Shown here: positions 33,370 through 40,849 of the stretch, piece by piece
Position numbering within the stretch: the first letter of the stretch is position 1
How the letters are laid out: every line of letters starts with the position of its first letter
DNA from: Frankia sp. R82
GTDB lineage: Bacteria; Actinomycetota; Actinomycetes; Frankiales; Frankiaceae
Direction of reading: 5' to 3'
DNA length: 64,000 bases
Assembly (NCBI RefSeq): GCF_023716925.1
Contig: NZ_JAMQQG010000003.1
Span: 1-64,000 of the forward strand
The notes under the pieces: model-generated
What the model was told of the DNA's origin: nothing
The model's input: only the letters and a program-made list of their open reading frames with translations
The model's database searches: none
Made by a program: the position numbers and the translations under genes

Positions 33370-35190
33370 GTGAGCGACCGTAACAACGATTCCGTCCGCG
33401 TCGGTGGGGTGAGCGCGTCCGCTCTCCCCACCGGGCCTGCGGCCAGAGCTCCCGGCGAGGATGTTCCCGAAGCCGGTCTGACGTTTCCCTCGGTCGCCCG
33501 GCTCGAGCTGGACGACCTGCTGACCCAGCTGGTGGAACGGGCGCAGGACGTGCTCGCCACCCAGGGCCGGCTGCGGGGCCTGTTGCGCGCCACCCGAATG
33601 ATCACTATGGATCTGCGGCTGCCGGTGCTGCTCCGGCTGATCGTGGAGGCGGCCTGCGAGCTGCTGAACGCCCACTACGGCGCCATCGGAGTACTCACCC
33701 CGGACCGCCGACGGCTGGAGGAGTTCATCCACGTCGGCATGGATCCGGGCGCACCCGAACGGATCGGGCACCTGCCCACCGGCCAGGGGCTGCTCGGCGC
33801 CCTGATCGACGACCCGCGGCCCCGCCGGGCCGAGGACATCGCCCGGGACCCGCACGCGGTCGGCTTCCCACCGGGGCATCCGACGATGCGCACGTTTCTC
33901 GGCGTGCCGATCATCGTGCGCGGCGAGGTGTTCGGCAATCTCTATCTGACCGACCGGCGCGACGGCCAGCCGTTCACCGCGGAGGACGAGGAGCTGGTCC
34001 TGGCCCTGGCCACCCATGCGGGGGTGACGATCGAGAACGCCCGTCTGTTCCAGGAGTCCCAGGCACGGCACCAGTGGATGAGCACCGCCGCCGAGCTCGT
34101 CGGGCTGTTGATAACCGGGACCGCCTCTCCCCTGGAACTGGTCGCCGACCGGATGCGCGCGGTCGGCGAGGCCCAGTACTGCGCGGTCGTGACCGCCTCG
34201 GCGGCCACCCAGGAGGGCGGCGATGATGACCGGACCGGCCGGACAGCCCGCCTTGCGGTCGCGCTCGGTGCCGGTGAGCCGAATCCGCTCGGAGCCGCCA
34301 TCGCCAGGGACGGCACGCTCGTCGGCCAGGCTCTGGCCGAACGGCGTCCGATTCTGGTCGACGACCCCCAGCTCGATGCCTCCGACCTGGAACGGGGCAG
34401 GGACACGGCCTCGCTGATGGTTCTGCCGCTGCCCGGCCCCCGGCACCAGCGGGCGATCGTGCTGCTGATGGGCCGAGACCAGGGCCGGCCGGCGTTCACC
34501 GAGTTCGACCTGGACCTGGCGGCCACCTGCGCCGGCCATATCGCGGTCGCGCTCGAACTGGCCCAGGCCCGGGCCGACCGCGAACGGCTCCTGGTCGCCG
34601 ACGACCGTGGGCGGATCGCCCGGGACCTGCACGACCACGTCATCCAGCGCATCTTCGCCATAGCGCTCGGTCTGCAGGATCTGGCCCAGTACGAGAACCC
34701 GACGAACGCCGGCCGGCTCGCCACCTACGTCGAGGACATCGACGCAACCATCAGGGACATCCGCCGGACGATCTTCGAACTGCGGCCCGGGCCGACCGGC
34801 GCCGCCCGGGGCGGCGGGGTACGCGGCGCCATCGACAAGATCGTGGACGACGCCCGGCCCGGCCTCGGGTTCGTCCCGACCGTCCGCTACACCGGGCCGA
34901 TCAACAGTGTGGTCGACGCGAACCTCGCCGAGCATGCCTATGCGGTCACGCGGGAGGCACTGTCCAACGTCACCCGCCACGCCCGGGCACGTTCGGTCGA
35001 GCTTGCCGTCCGGATCGCCGACGATCAGTTGATCATCGAGGTGATCGACGACGGTGTCGGCATGTCGGAAACAACCCGGCGCAGCGGACTGGACAACCTG
35101 CGCACCCGCGCCGAGTCCCTCGGCGGCACGTTCACCGTCACAGCGCCGGCCGGCGGCGGCACCCACCTGCGCTGGGCCGTGCCCCTGTGA
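33370..35190 (+). CDS. GAF-GAF sensor histidine kinase, DevS/DosT-like
   Basis: A 606-residue soluble sensor: GAF-A (about 80-225), GAF-B (about 245-400), HisKA_3 with ARDLHDHVIQRIFAIALGLQ (His about 421) and HATPase_c. GAF-A contains GFPPGHPTMRTFLGVP and GNLYLTDRRDGQPF, very close to DevS and DosT as I remember them. The His in GHPTM (about 170) falls where the haem-ligand His of those sensors is expected, so O2/NO/CO sensing is likely. The GTG at 33370 follows GGGG; a GTG six bases upstream is possible. It points toward, and is convergent with, its probable partner regulator. Confidence 0.9.
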   Translation: MSDRNNDSVRVGGVSASALPTGPAARAPGEDVPEAGLTFPSVARLELDDLLTQLVERAQDVLATQGRLRGLLRATRMITMDLRLPVLLRLIVEAACELLNAHYGAIGVLTPDRRRLEEFIHVGMDPGAPERIGHLPTGQGLLGALIDDPRPRRAEDIARDPHAVGFPPGHPTMRTFLGVPIIVRGEVFGNLYLTDRRDGQPFTAEDEELVLALATHAGVTIENARLFQESQARHQWMSTAAELVGLLITGTASPLELVADRMRAVGEAQYCAVVTASAATQEGGDDDRTGRTARLAVALGAGEPNPLGAAIARDGTLVGQALAERRPILVDDPQLDASDLERGRDTASLMVLPLPGPRHQRAIVLLMGRDQGRPAFTEFDLDLAATCAGHIAVALELAQARADRERLLVADDRGRIARDLHDHVIQRIFAIALGLQDLAQYENPTNAGRLATYVEDIDATIRDIRRTIFELRPGPTGAARGGGVRGAIDKIVDDARPGLGFVPTVRYTGPINSVVDANLAEHAYAVTREALSNVTRHARARSVELAVRIADDQLIIEVIDDGVGMSETTRRSGLDNLRTRAESLGGTFTVTAPAGGGTHLRWAVPL

Positions 35191-35220
35191 CGGACCGTGC
35201 CCCTGCGCGGGCTGCGCCCC

Positions 35221-35303
35221 GGAACGGCGGCCCCGGAACGGCGGCCCCCGCTAACGGCGGCCCCCGCTAACGGCGGCCCCCGCTAACGGCGGGCCCGCGC
35301 AAC
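35221..35303. repeat. Tandem repeat (ctaacggcggcccccg) between sensor and regulator genes
   Basis: Five units of 14-17 bp, two beginning ggaacggcgg and three beginning (c)taacggcgg, fill most of the 115 bases between the 3' ends of the convergent sensor and regulator genes. The TAA in the units gives stop codons to read-through frames. Confidence 0.85.
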
Positions 35304-35305
35304 GG

Positions 35306-35959
35306 CTACTGCGACGGCAGCTCGCCGCCGAGATGCTTGTAGGCGATGACGGCCGCCTGGGTACGGCTGGTCAGGCCGAGCTTGTCCAGAATGCCGGACA
35401 CGTAGTTCTTCACCGTCTTCTCGGACAGGTGAATCCGCCCCGCGATCTGCCGGTTGGTCAGCCCCTCGGCGATCAGACCGAGGATCTCGCGTTCCCGCGG
35501 GTTCAACGGTGCGAGCACCGGGTCCTCCCGCGGCCCCTCTCGCAGCCGGCTCAGCACCCGGCGCGTGACCGACGGAGACAGCAGTGACTGCCCGCTCGCG
35601 ACGGTGCGGACCGCGCCAACCAGATCATTGCCCCGGATCTCCTTCAGCACATAACCGGCCGCGCCGGCCATGATGGCGGAGAACAGGGCCTCGTCATCGT
35701 CATAGGACGTGAGGATCAGACACGCGATGTCCGGGAACTCCGACCGGATCTCCCGGCACACGTCGATCCCGCTGCCGTCCGGAAGCCGACCGTCCAGAAT
35801 CGCCACGGTCGGCCGCAACGCCGGGATACGCCGCAGTGCCTCCGCCACCAGCCCGGCCTCGCCGACAACCTCGATGTCCTCATGCCGCTCCAGCGTCTGG
35901 CGCAGCCCGTTACGGACAATCTCGTGGTCGTCGAGGAGAAAGACACTGATCACGCCCAT
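35306..35959 (-). CDS. DevR/DosR-like NarL-family response regulator
   Basis: A 217-residue regulator, the same length as mycobacterial DevR. The receiver has FLLDDHEIVRNGL at the start, phosphoacceptor Asp about 56 in ILDGRLPDGSG, the Thr in LILTSYDDDE and Lys in YVLKEI. The LuxR-type HTH reads GLTNRQIAGRIHLSEKTVKNYVS. In DevR the recognition helix carries EKTVKNYVS, with Lys and Asn contacting GGGAC boxes, and this core is identical here. The four DosR-like sites in the block are its predicted targets. Start is the ATG at 35959; an upstream in-frame extension overlaps nothing useful and lacks a ribosome site. Confidence 0.92.
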   Translation of the reverse strand: MGVISVFLLDDHEIVRNGLRQTLERHEDIEVVGEAGLVAEALRRIPALRPTVAILDGRLPDGSGIDVCREIRSEFPDIACLILTSYDDDEALFSAIMAGAAGYVLKEIRGNDLVGAVRTVASGQSLLSPSVTRRVLSRLREGPREDPVLAPLNPREREILGLIAEGLTNRQIAGRIHLSEKTVKNYVSGILDKLGLTSRTQAAVIAYKHLGGELPSQ

Positions 35960-36000
35960 GGCGCCGAGACTACGCGGTCCGCCCACCCTCGGGGTGCAGA

Positions 36001-36912
36001 TCAGTGTTGCAACAGTGCCAGGCAGTCGATGCTGGCGTGCACCGCGGCCACCACCATGACCACGACCGTCGCCACACACGTGGTCGCCGACAGAACCGGG
36101 GCGCGCGTCAGGGCAGGGGGGGTTTCGAGCAGCGCCGCCATCCGGTCGGGGACACCGCCGTGCAGGAAGGCGGGGCTCCCCCCTGACGCGGGCGTCTGCT
36201 GCTGGGCACGCGCCGCCGCGAGGGCGGCCTTGCCCAGCGCGCGGGCGAGCAGCCGCCGGTCACCGATGGCGAGCGCCGCCGCCTCGTCAGCCGCCCGTTC
36301 GCAGCTCTGCTCGACCAGTCCCGGCAGGCGATGCAGCAGGGGGCAGACGGCGCCGCACCAGGCGGCCACCATGCGGTACCAGTGGTGGCCGCCGGCCAGG
36401 TGAGCTCGTTCGTGGGCAAGGACGGCCGCCTGCTCGTCCTCGGTCAGACAGCGCCGCAGGCCGCTGGTGATCGCGATCCGGCCGCCGGTCAGCCCCCCGA
36501 CGGCGCATGCCCGCGGATCCGCGTCGGGCAGGTCGATGACGTCGCCGGCGAAGGGCAGCCGGGCGAGCCGCTCGGCGTGCACCAGTTCGCGGATGTGACG
36601 CGCACCGAGGAGACTCGTTCTGATCATGGTGACCAGCAGGACGCCGGCCGCGATGACGGTGAGCAGCAGCGGGACCGTCCGCAGGGCGGCCGGTGCGCCG
36701 ACGAGCCCACTGCTGGAGTCCAGATAGGCGAGCCGGTCGGCGAGGACCGCGGCGAGCAGGACAAGCGACCACAGCCAGCAGCTGGCGCCCAGGACCGAGA
36801 CTGTCGTGACGGCCGCGTAACCACGCCGGTGGGGCAGCTGACGGGCCAACGCGGGCAGTCCCGCAGCCATCACGATGTTGCCGAGCAGGGGCAGCCACAC
36901 CATGTACCTCAC
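36001..36912 (-). CDS. BlaR1/M56-type membrane metallopeptidase
   Basis: A 303-residue membrane protein with four hydrophobic helices and the zinc-protease motif LAHERAHLAGGHH (HExxH form), with CERAADEAAALAIG as the third-ligand helix. This is the M56 (BlaR1/HtpX-like) domain without a penicillin-binding sensor. It is in an operon with the BlaI-type repressor upstream (27-bp gap) and probably relieves repression by proteolysis. Start uncertain: GTG 36912 or ATG 36903; GAGG is 11 and 3 bases upstream respectively. Confidence 0.88.
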   Translation of the reverse strand: MRYMVWLPLLGNIVMAAGLPALARQLPHRRGYAAVTTVSVLGASCWLWSLVLLAAVLADRLAYLDSSSGLVGAPAALRTVPLLLTVIAAGVLLVTMIRTSLLGARHIRELVHAERLARLPFAGDVIDLPDADPRACAVGGLTGGRIAITSGLRRCLTEDEQAAVLAHERAHLAGGHHWYRMVAAWCGAVCPLLHRLPGLVEQSCERAADEAAALAIGDRRLLARALGKAALAAARAQQQTPASGGSPAFLHGGVPDRMAALLETPPALTRAPVLSATTCVATVVVMVVAAVHASIDCLALLQH

Positions 36913-36939
36913 TGCACGTCGTACCTCACTGCGCGTCCC

Positions 36940-37425
36940 TCATGGGTTGTCGGATCCGGAACCTGGCCGCTCGGCCTTGTCCGCACTGTGTCCGCCCGCC
37001 ACGGCTCCACCCGGTCGCGAGGGGGTCTCACCCGCCTGTCCGCCGGGATCCGCCTCCGCCCGGCGCAGAAGCTCGAGCAGCGTCGCCTCGTCGTCCGGTT
37101 CGAGGCCGTCGACGAAATGACTGAGCACCACGGCGCGGGCCCGACCGCCGCCGAGCAGGGACCGCATCCGCGCCGCGGCTTCCTGCGCCGCCCGCCCGCT
37201 GGGCGTGTAGACGTAGGTACGGCCGACCGAGGAGCGTTCGAGCAGCCCCTTCGCGTGCAGGCGGGTCAGGGTGGTCGCGACGCTGGTGTAGGCCAGGTCC
37301 AGGCCCTGCTCGCGCAGCCCCTGCTGGGCCTGGGCCGAGCTCAGCGCCGTCGGCGCCGCCCACAGAACGGCAAGCAGGGCGTTCTCGAGCTGCCCAGCCT
37401 CCCGCCGGCCGGACCCGCCCGTCAT
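36940..37425 (-). CDS. BlaI/MecI-family repressor
   Basis: A 161-residue winged-helix repressor (LENALLAVLWAAPTALSSAQ, YTSVATTLTRLHAKGLLERS, then VYTPSGRA). C-terminal helices give dimerisation; the last 25 residues are a polar tail. Paired with the M56 protease gene and facing a double palindrome of the BlaI operator type. Targets probably include its own operon and the divergent membrane-protein gene. No beta-lactamase gene is present, so the signal is unlikely to be a beta-lactam per se (inference). Confidence 0.92.
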   Translation of the reverse strand: MTGGSGRREAGQLENALLAVLWAAPTALSSAQAQQGLREQGLDLAYTSVATTLTRLHAKGLLERSSVGRTYVYTPSGRAAQEAAARMRSLLGGGRARAVVLSHFVDGLEPDDEATLLELLRRAEADPGGQAGETPSRPGGAVAGGHSADKAERPGSGSDNP

Positions 37426-37460
37426 CTGGGTTCCCCGCTCACCGGCCGATCCTATCCCGC

Positions 37461-37496
37461 CTACTACTCGAGTAGTATTACTATTCAAGTAGTAGA
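37461..37496. promoter_or_regulatory. Double BlaI-type operator
   Basis: TACTACTCGAGTAGTA (37462-37477) is a perfect 16-bp palindrome. One base later TACTATTCAAGTAGTA (37479-37494) is a near-copy with the same half-sites. The TACTA/TAGTA core matches the BlaI/MecI TACA/TGTA-like operator family. It lies 37 bp upstream of the repressor gene and 87 bp upstream of the divergent gene at 37583. Confidence 0.85.
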
Positions 37497-37582
37497 CGCC
37501 GCGCCCGGCCGGGTGCGGCGTCGTCCCGACCGGACTGGCGCGGCTCGCTGGGCGACTCCCGCGCGGAGATGGGTGGACCTTC

Positions 37583-38116
37583 GTGGGACCAACCGAGATT
37601 CGTGGGCTGCCCGCGCACGCCCTGCTGGTGCACGTGGTCGTGGTGCTGGTGCCGCTGGCCGCGGCCATGGCCGTCGGTTCGGCCGTGTGGCCGGCCGCTC
37701 GCCGTCGTCTGGGAGCGGCCACACCGGTGGCCGCCCTCGTCGCGCTCGTCAGCGTTCCGCTGACCACCCACGCCGGCGAGTGGCTTGAGGCCCGGGTGCC
37801 CTCGACCCCGCTGGTCCGCCGGCACACCGAGCTCGGCGACGCGCTGCTGCCATGGGTGCTGGTCCTGTTCGTCCTGGCAGCCGCGCTCTGGCTGCTGCAG
37901 CGTCGCGCCGCACCGGCGACCGCCAGCCCGGACGGCCAGACGCGTTCGCAGGCCGGGCGGCCGATCCACGGAGCCATCACGATCGCCATCGCCGTGCTCA
38001 CCATCGTCGCGGCGGTGGGCTCGGTGGTGCAGGTCGTCCGGATCGGTGAGAGCGGGGCGAAGGCGGTGTGGTCTGACAGCTTCAGCTCCGGGGCGCAGGA
38101 CCGACCCGGCGGTTGA
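37583..38116 (+). CDS. DUF2231-like membrane protein
   Basis: A 177-residue protein with four predicted transmembrane helices. LPAHALLVHVVVVLVPLAA resembles the conserved HPLLVH helix of DUF2231 proteins, some of which bind haem. Starts at a GTG preceded by GGTGGA. It is divergent from blaI and shares the double operator, so it is probably part of the BlaI regulon. Its stop lies one base from the stop of the converging universal stress gene. Confidence 0.75.
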   Translation: MGPTEIRGLPAHALLVHVVVVLVPLAAAMAVGSAVWPAARRRLGAATPVAALVALVSVPLTTHAGEWLEARVPSTPLVRRHTELGDALLPWVLVLFVLAAALWLLQRRAAPATASPDGQTRSQAGRPIHGAITIAIAVLTIVAAVGSVVQVVRIGESGAKAVWSDSFSSGAQDRPGG

Positions 38117-38117
38117 G

Positions 38118-39002
38118 TCAGCCGGAGCCGGTCGCATGCGCCTCGTCGGTGGCCCGGACGACGGCGACGGGGCAGGCCGCATGGTGCACACAGTGATGGC
38201 TGGCCGACCCGAGCAGCATCTCGGCAAGCGCGCCGTGTCCATGTGAGCCGACGACGAGCAGACCCGCGTTGATCGACTGGCGGATGAGGGCGCGGGCCGG
38301 ACTGTCCCTGACCAGCACCGGTTCGACGTGCAGGCCGAGCGTCTCCTCCCGGACCTGGTCGACGCAGTGCTCCAGCAGAACATTGGCGGCCTTCTCGAAC
38401 ACCGGCTCGTCGAAGCCGTTGGTGCCGGCATAGATGGCGGGGACGGGCGTCCAGGCATGCACGACCCGCAGGGCAGCCCCCCGCGCCCGGGCCCGGCCGG
38501 CGGCCAGCCGCAGTGCCTGGATCGATGCCGCGGAGCCGTCGACCCCGACCACCACCGGCCCGCTCTGGTCCAGATGGCCGGCGCGCACCACCACTGTGGT
38601 CACGGTCGCCCGGTGCAGGCAGATGTCGGCGACGTTGCCGGCCAGCAGGCGCTGCTTGCGGTTGGCGCCGTGCAGCCCCAGAACCAGCATGTCCGCTCCG
38701 GCCGTAGCCTGCAGCAGCGCTCGGGCCGCATCCGCGTGTTCGACTTTCTCGATCAGCTCCGCCGGCCGTCGCTGGCCGGCCGCACGCTCGACCGCGGTGT
38801 GCAGAACCCGGAGGACCGCTTCCTCGGTTGCCTGCTCGCCTTCCTCCTCCACCGCCCGTGCCAGGGCCGACGGCAGATGCCCGCGATCCCAGGCGAGCAG
38901 CACGGTCAGCGGTACCCGCAGCATCCAGGCCTCCCGCACCGCCCACTCCAGGGCTGCGCCGGCATCGGCCGATCCGTCATATCCGACCACAATCCCAGCC
39001 AT
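38118..39002 (-). CDS. Universal stress protein, tandem UspA domains
   Basis: A 294-residue double-UspA protein (IVVGYDGSADAG at 3-14; GPVVVGVDGSAAS near 150). Domain 2 keeps the nucleotide motif VVGSHGHGALAEMLLGSASH; domain 1 is altered to LGLHGANRKQRLLAGNVAD, so perhaps only one nucleotide site functions. GGAGA lies before the ATG at 39002. Part of the stress block; no DosR-like box was found in its upstream 100 bases. Confidence 0.9.
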   Translation of the reverse strand: MAGIVVGYDGSADAGAALEWAVREAWMLRVPLTVLLAWDRGHLPSALARAVEEEGEQATEEAVLRVLHTAVERAAGQRRPAELIEKVEHADAARALLQATAGADMLVLGLHGANRKQRLLAGNVADICLHRATVTTVVVRAGHLDQSGPVVVGVDGSAASIQALRLAAGRARARGAALRVVHAWTPVPAIYAGTNGFDEPVFEKAANVLLEHCVDQVREETLGLHVEPVLVRDSPARALIRQSINAGLLVVGSHGHGALAEMLLGSASHHCVHHAACPVAVVRATDEAHATGSG

Positions 39003-39030
39003 CACTGCTTCTCCTTCGAAGGTTCCCGAC

Positions 39031-39079
39031 GCCGTCGGACCGGGAACCGGGGAAAGTAACCAGCTCCCGGTCCGACGGC
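39031..39079. repeat. 15-bp perfect inverted repeat, 19-nt spacer
   Basis: gccgtcggaccggga (39031-39045) pairs exactly with tcccggtccgacggc (39065-39079). It lies just upstream of the universal stress gene and downstream of the Hsp20 remnant, so it may be a terminator for the lost gene or a leader structure. Confidence 0.75.
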
Positions 39080-39126
39080 TGCGACGACGCTCAGCCCGCT
39101 GCACCGCGATGCGCGGGTCGTGTTCA

Positions 39127-39274
39127 TTGCCTGGTCGGCGTCCACCCGCACACGGATCTCCAGAACGCCGTCGGGGTAGGGGGCCGTGACCTCGTCCTCA
39201 CCCGCGCCGGGGGAACGAGGAAGCGAGCGGAACAACGAGCCAGACGATCCTCCTTTGTCTCGGATATCGGTCAT
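39127..39274 (-). pseudogene. C-terminal remnant of an Hsp20/alpha-crystallin gene
   Basis: In the frame starting at 39274 the segment SLFRSLPRSPGAGEDEV followed by APYPDGVLEIRVRVDADQA matches the second half of the alpha-crystallin domain (FxRxxxLP, then A-Y-DGVL-I-V). The first half and the IxI tail are missing: after about residue 50 the frame continues into unrelated sequence, and no ribosome site precedes the ATG. HspX (Acr) is a hallmark DosR-regulon gene in mycobacteria, so this looks like a decayed acr-type gene inside the block. Confidence 0.6.
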
Positions 39275-39409
39275 CGAGATTCGGTCGGCTCCTCGCGTAC
39301 CGCCGCGACCGGGCGGCCCGCATATGCCAGACACCGCGAGACGGTGGAACCCACCGCTCCTCGATGTCGGCGTCGTCCGCCCGGACCGCAGGGAATCAAC
39401 CGCAGGGAA

Positions 39410-40063
39410 TCAGCCCGCGAGGTCGATGGCCAGCCGCGGTGGGTTCGCCAGTTCGAGCACCCGGAAACCAACCCGGTCACTGACACCCAGGCCAAGGTGG
39501 ACGTACCCCTCGTAGTCGCCGGTCATCCGGTACTGCACGACAGTGGGCAGGCCACCGCCGGACCGCGGGGTGCGCAGCGTCGAGCTGCCGGCCTGGTCGT
39601 GGGCCACGGCCCGGAACAACACCACCTCCAAACATGCCCGGCCGGGCAGCGCAACCACCTCACCCCGACCGGGCGAGCGCACCTCGGGCACGTAGCGCAC
39701 GTCGTAACCCGGAACACCGCCACGGAACTCGATCACCAACCGGTCAAAGTCGTCGCCTCCGGCGTTGTGGGCAGCACGCAGCGCGACCACCGTCGAGCTG
39801 CCCGGCAGCGTGGACCCGACATGCCGTGGCGCGACCGACCAGGCGGCGGTTGTCGGCTTCCCGGTCGGGGACGGGGTGCTCGTCCGGCCTGTGGGCCGCG
39901 ACGGCGGGTGGGTGGCCGCAACCGAGGGCGAAGCCGAGGTCGTCTGCGGTGAGGCCGGCGGGGTCTCGACCGCGACGCCACGCCCCGAGGAACCTCGGCC
40001 GCATCCAGCCAGGGCGAGCAGGAGCCCGCCGAGCACCATGACCGTCACTCGCGACCTGCTCAT
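39410..40063 (-). CDS. AMIN-like domain lipoprotein
   Basis: A 217-residue lipoprotein: signal peptide MSRSRVTVMVLGGLLLALAGC with lipobox LAGC, a Pro/Ser/Thr linker to about 75, then an AMIN-like beta domain (DRLVIEFRGGVPGYDVRYV, and GFRVLELANPPRLAIDLAG at the end). The family is common in actinobacteria and thought to sit at the cell surface; AMIN domains bind peptidoglycan in other bacteria. Its ATG overlaps the stop of the upstream gene (ATGA), so they form an operon. Confidence 0.85.
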   Translation of the reverse strand: MSRSRVTVMVLGGLLLALAGCGRGSSGRGVAVETPPASPQTTSASPSVAATHPPSRPTGRTSTPSPTGKPTTAAWSVAPRHVGSTLPGSSTVVALRAAHNAGGDDFDRLVIEFRGGVPGYDVRYVPEVRSPGRGEVVALPGRACLEVVLFRAVAHDQAGSSTLRTPRSGGGLPTVVQYRMTGDYEGYVHLGLGVSDRVGFRVLELANPPRLAIDLAG

Positions 40064-40671
40064 CTGGTCCGCCTCCCGCGCAACCAGCCGGGCACCGGGT
40101 GCCGATGGCCATGCCCGGTCCGATGCGGGCCGCCACGGGTGCGGACGCTGCCCCCACGCAGGCTCACCCAGCCGCCTGGGCCCATCCGGACGTAGGCCCG
40201 CGGTGCCGGACCGCGGCGCGCCAGCTGCCTTGCCACCGCCACGGCACCGATCGCCACCTCGGCGGCCACCATCGTCGCGGTGAGGTTCAGGGCGGGATGG
40301 CGCACCACGATGGTGATCGCCCGCACCGGGCCAGTCGGTGTCCTCGCGGGCTCGGACTGACCGGTCGCAGCCGTGACGGGGTCGGTTGCTGCCACGGCCG
40401 GCGGCCGGGCGGATTCGGCGGCTGCCGGGCCAGCCGGCACCGGCACCGGCGGCCTGCGGTGGGCAAGCGCCGACTCAACCGGGGTCTGTGGCGCGACAAA
40501 GATGGCCTTCATGACTTCCGCCTCCTCGACCATTAGGTCCACCTTTGGTGTTCCCATCCACACTTGCACCGAGATGGCCAATGGTCCCAATTCGGCAGGA
40601 AGAAGGTCCTGCCAGGGCATGCGCATCGGCCTTCCTCCCTTTTTCCCGAAATTCTTGATCTCGCCAGCCAT
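40060..40671 (-). CDS. Hypothetical protein with basic tail
   Basis: A 203-residue protein not recognised. The N-terminal 55 residues look folded (PWQDLLPAELGPLAISVQVW), a Pro/Ala linker follows, one possible membrane-proximal hydrophobic segment appears near 135-150 (ALNLTATMVAAEVAIGAVAVA), and the last 45 residues are Arg/Gly-rich. GGGAGAG seven bases before the ATG supports the start. Coupled with the lipoprotein downstream, which suggests a shared envelope role. Confidence 0.6.
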   Translation of the reverse strand: MAGEIKNFGKKGGRPMRMPWQDLLPAELGPLAISVQVWMGTPKVDLMVEEAEVMKAIFVAPQTPVESALAHRRPPVPVPAGPAAAESARPPAVAATDPVTAATGQSEPARTPTGPVRAITIVVRHPALNLTATMVAAEVAIGAVAVARQLARRGPAPRAYVRMGPGGWVSLRGGSVRTRGGPHRTGHGHRHPVPGWLRGRRTR

Positions 40672-40729
40672 CGATTACTCTCCCAGGTCATGACAGTCGA
40701 GCGGGACCAGGCAACCGACATATCGACAC

Positions 40730-40743
40730 AGGCCGAAGGACCC
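40730..40743 (-). promoter_or_regulatory. DosR-like box upstream of universal stress gene
   Basis: On the minus strand it reads GGGTCCTTCGGCCT, one base different from the site at 30392. It lies 107 bp upstream of the ATG at 40850 and 59 bp upstream of the divergent gene at 40671, so it could serve either. Confidence 0.55.
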
Positions 40744-40849
40744 GCACTGAAGGTGCCCTCTGCCATTCCGGCATCCGGCCAGCCCGCTGGATGATGAGCT
40801 GCGCCAGGTTCACCGCAACGAGCGATTGACAGAGCTGGAGGCCGCAGGC

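Larger units (their letters stand above)
39003..39409. other. Region with Hsp20 remnant and long inverted repeat
   Basis: About 400 bases between a universal stress gene start and the AMIN-like lipoprotein stop, both on the minus strand. It contains the inverted repeat 39031-39079 and the Hsp20-like remnant 39127-39274; nothing else is recognised. Confidence 0.6.
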
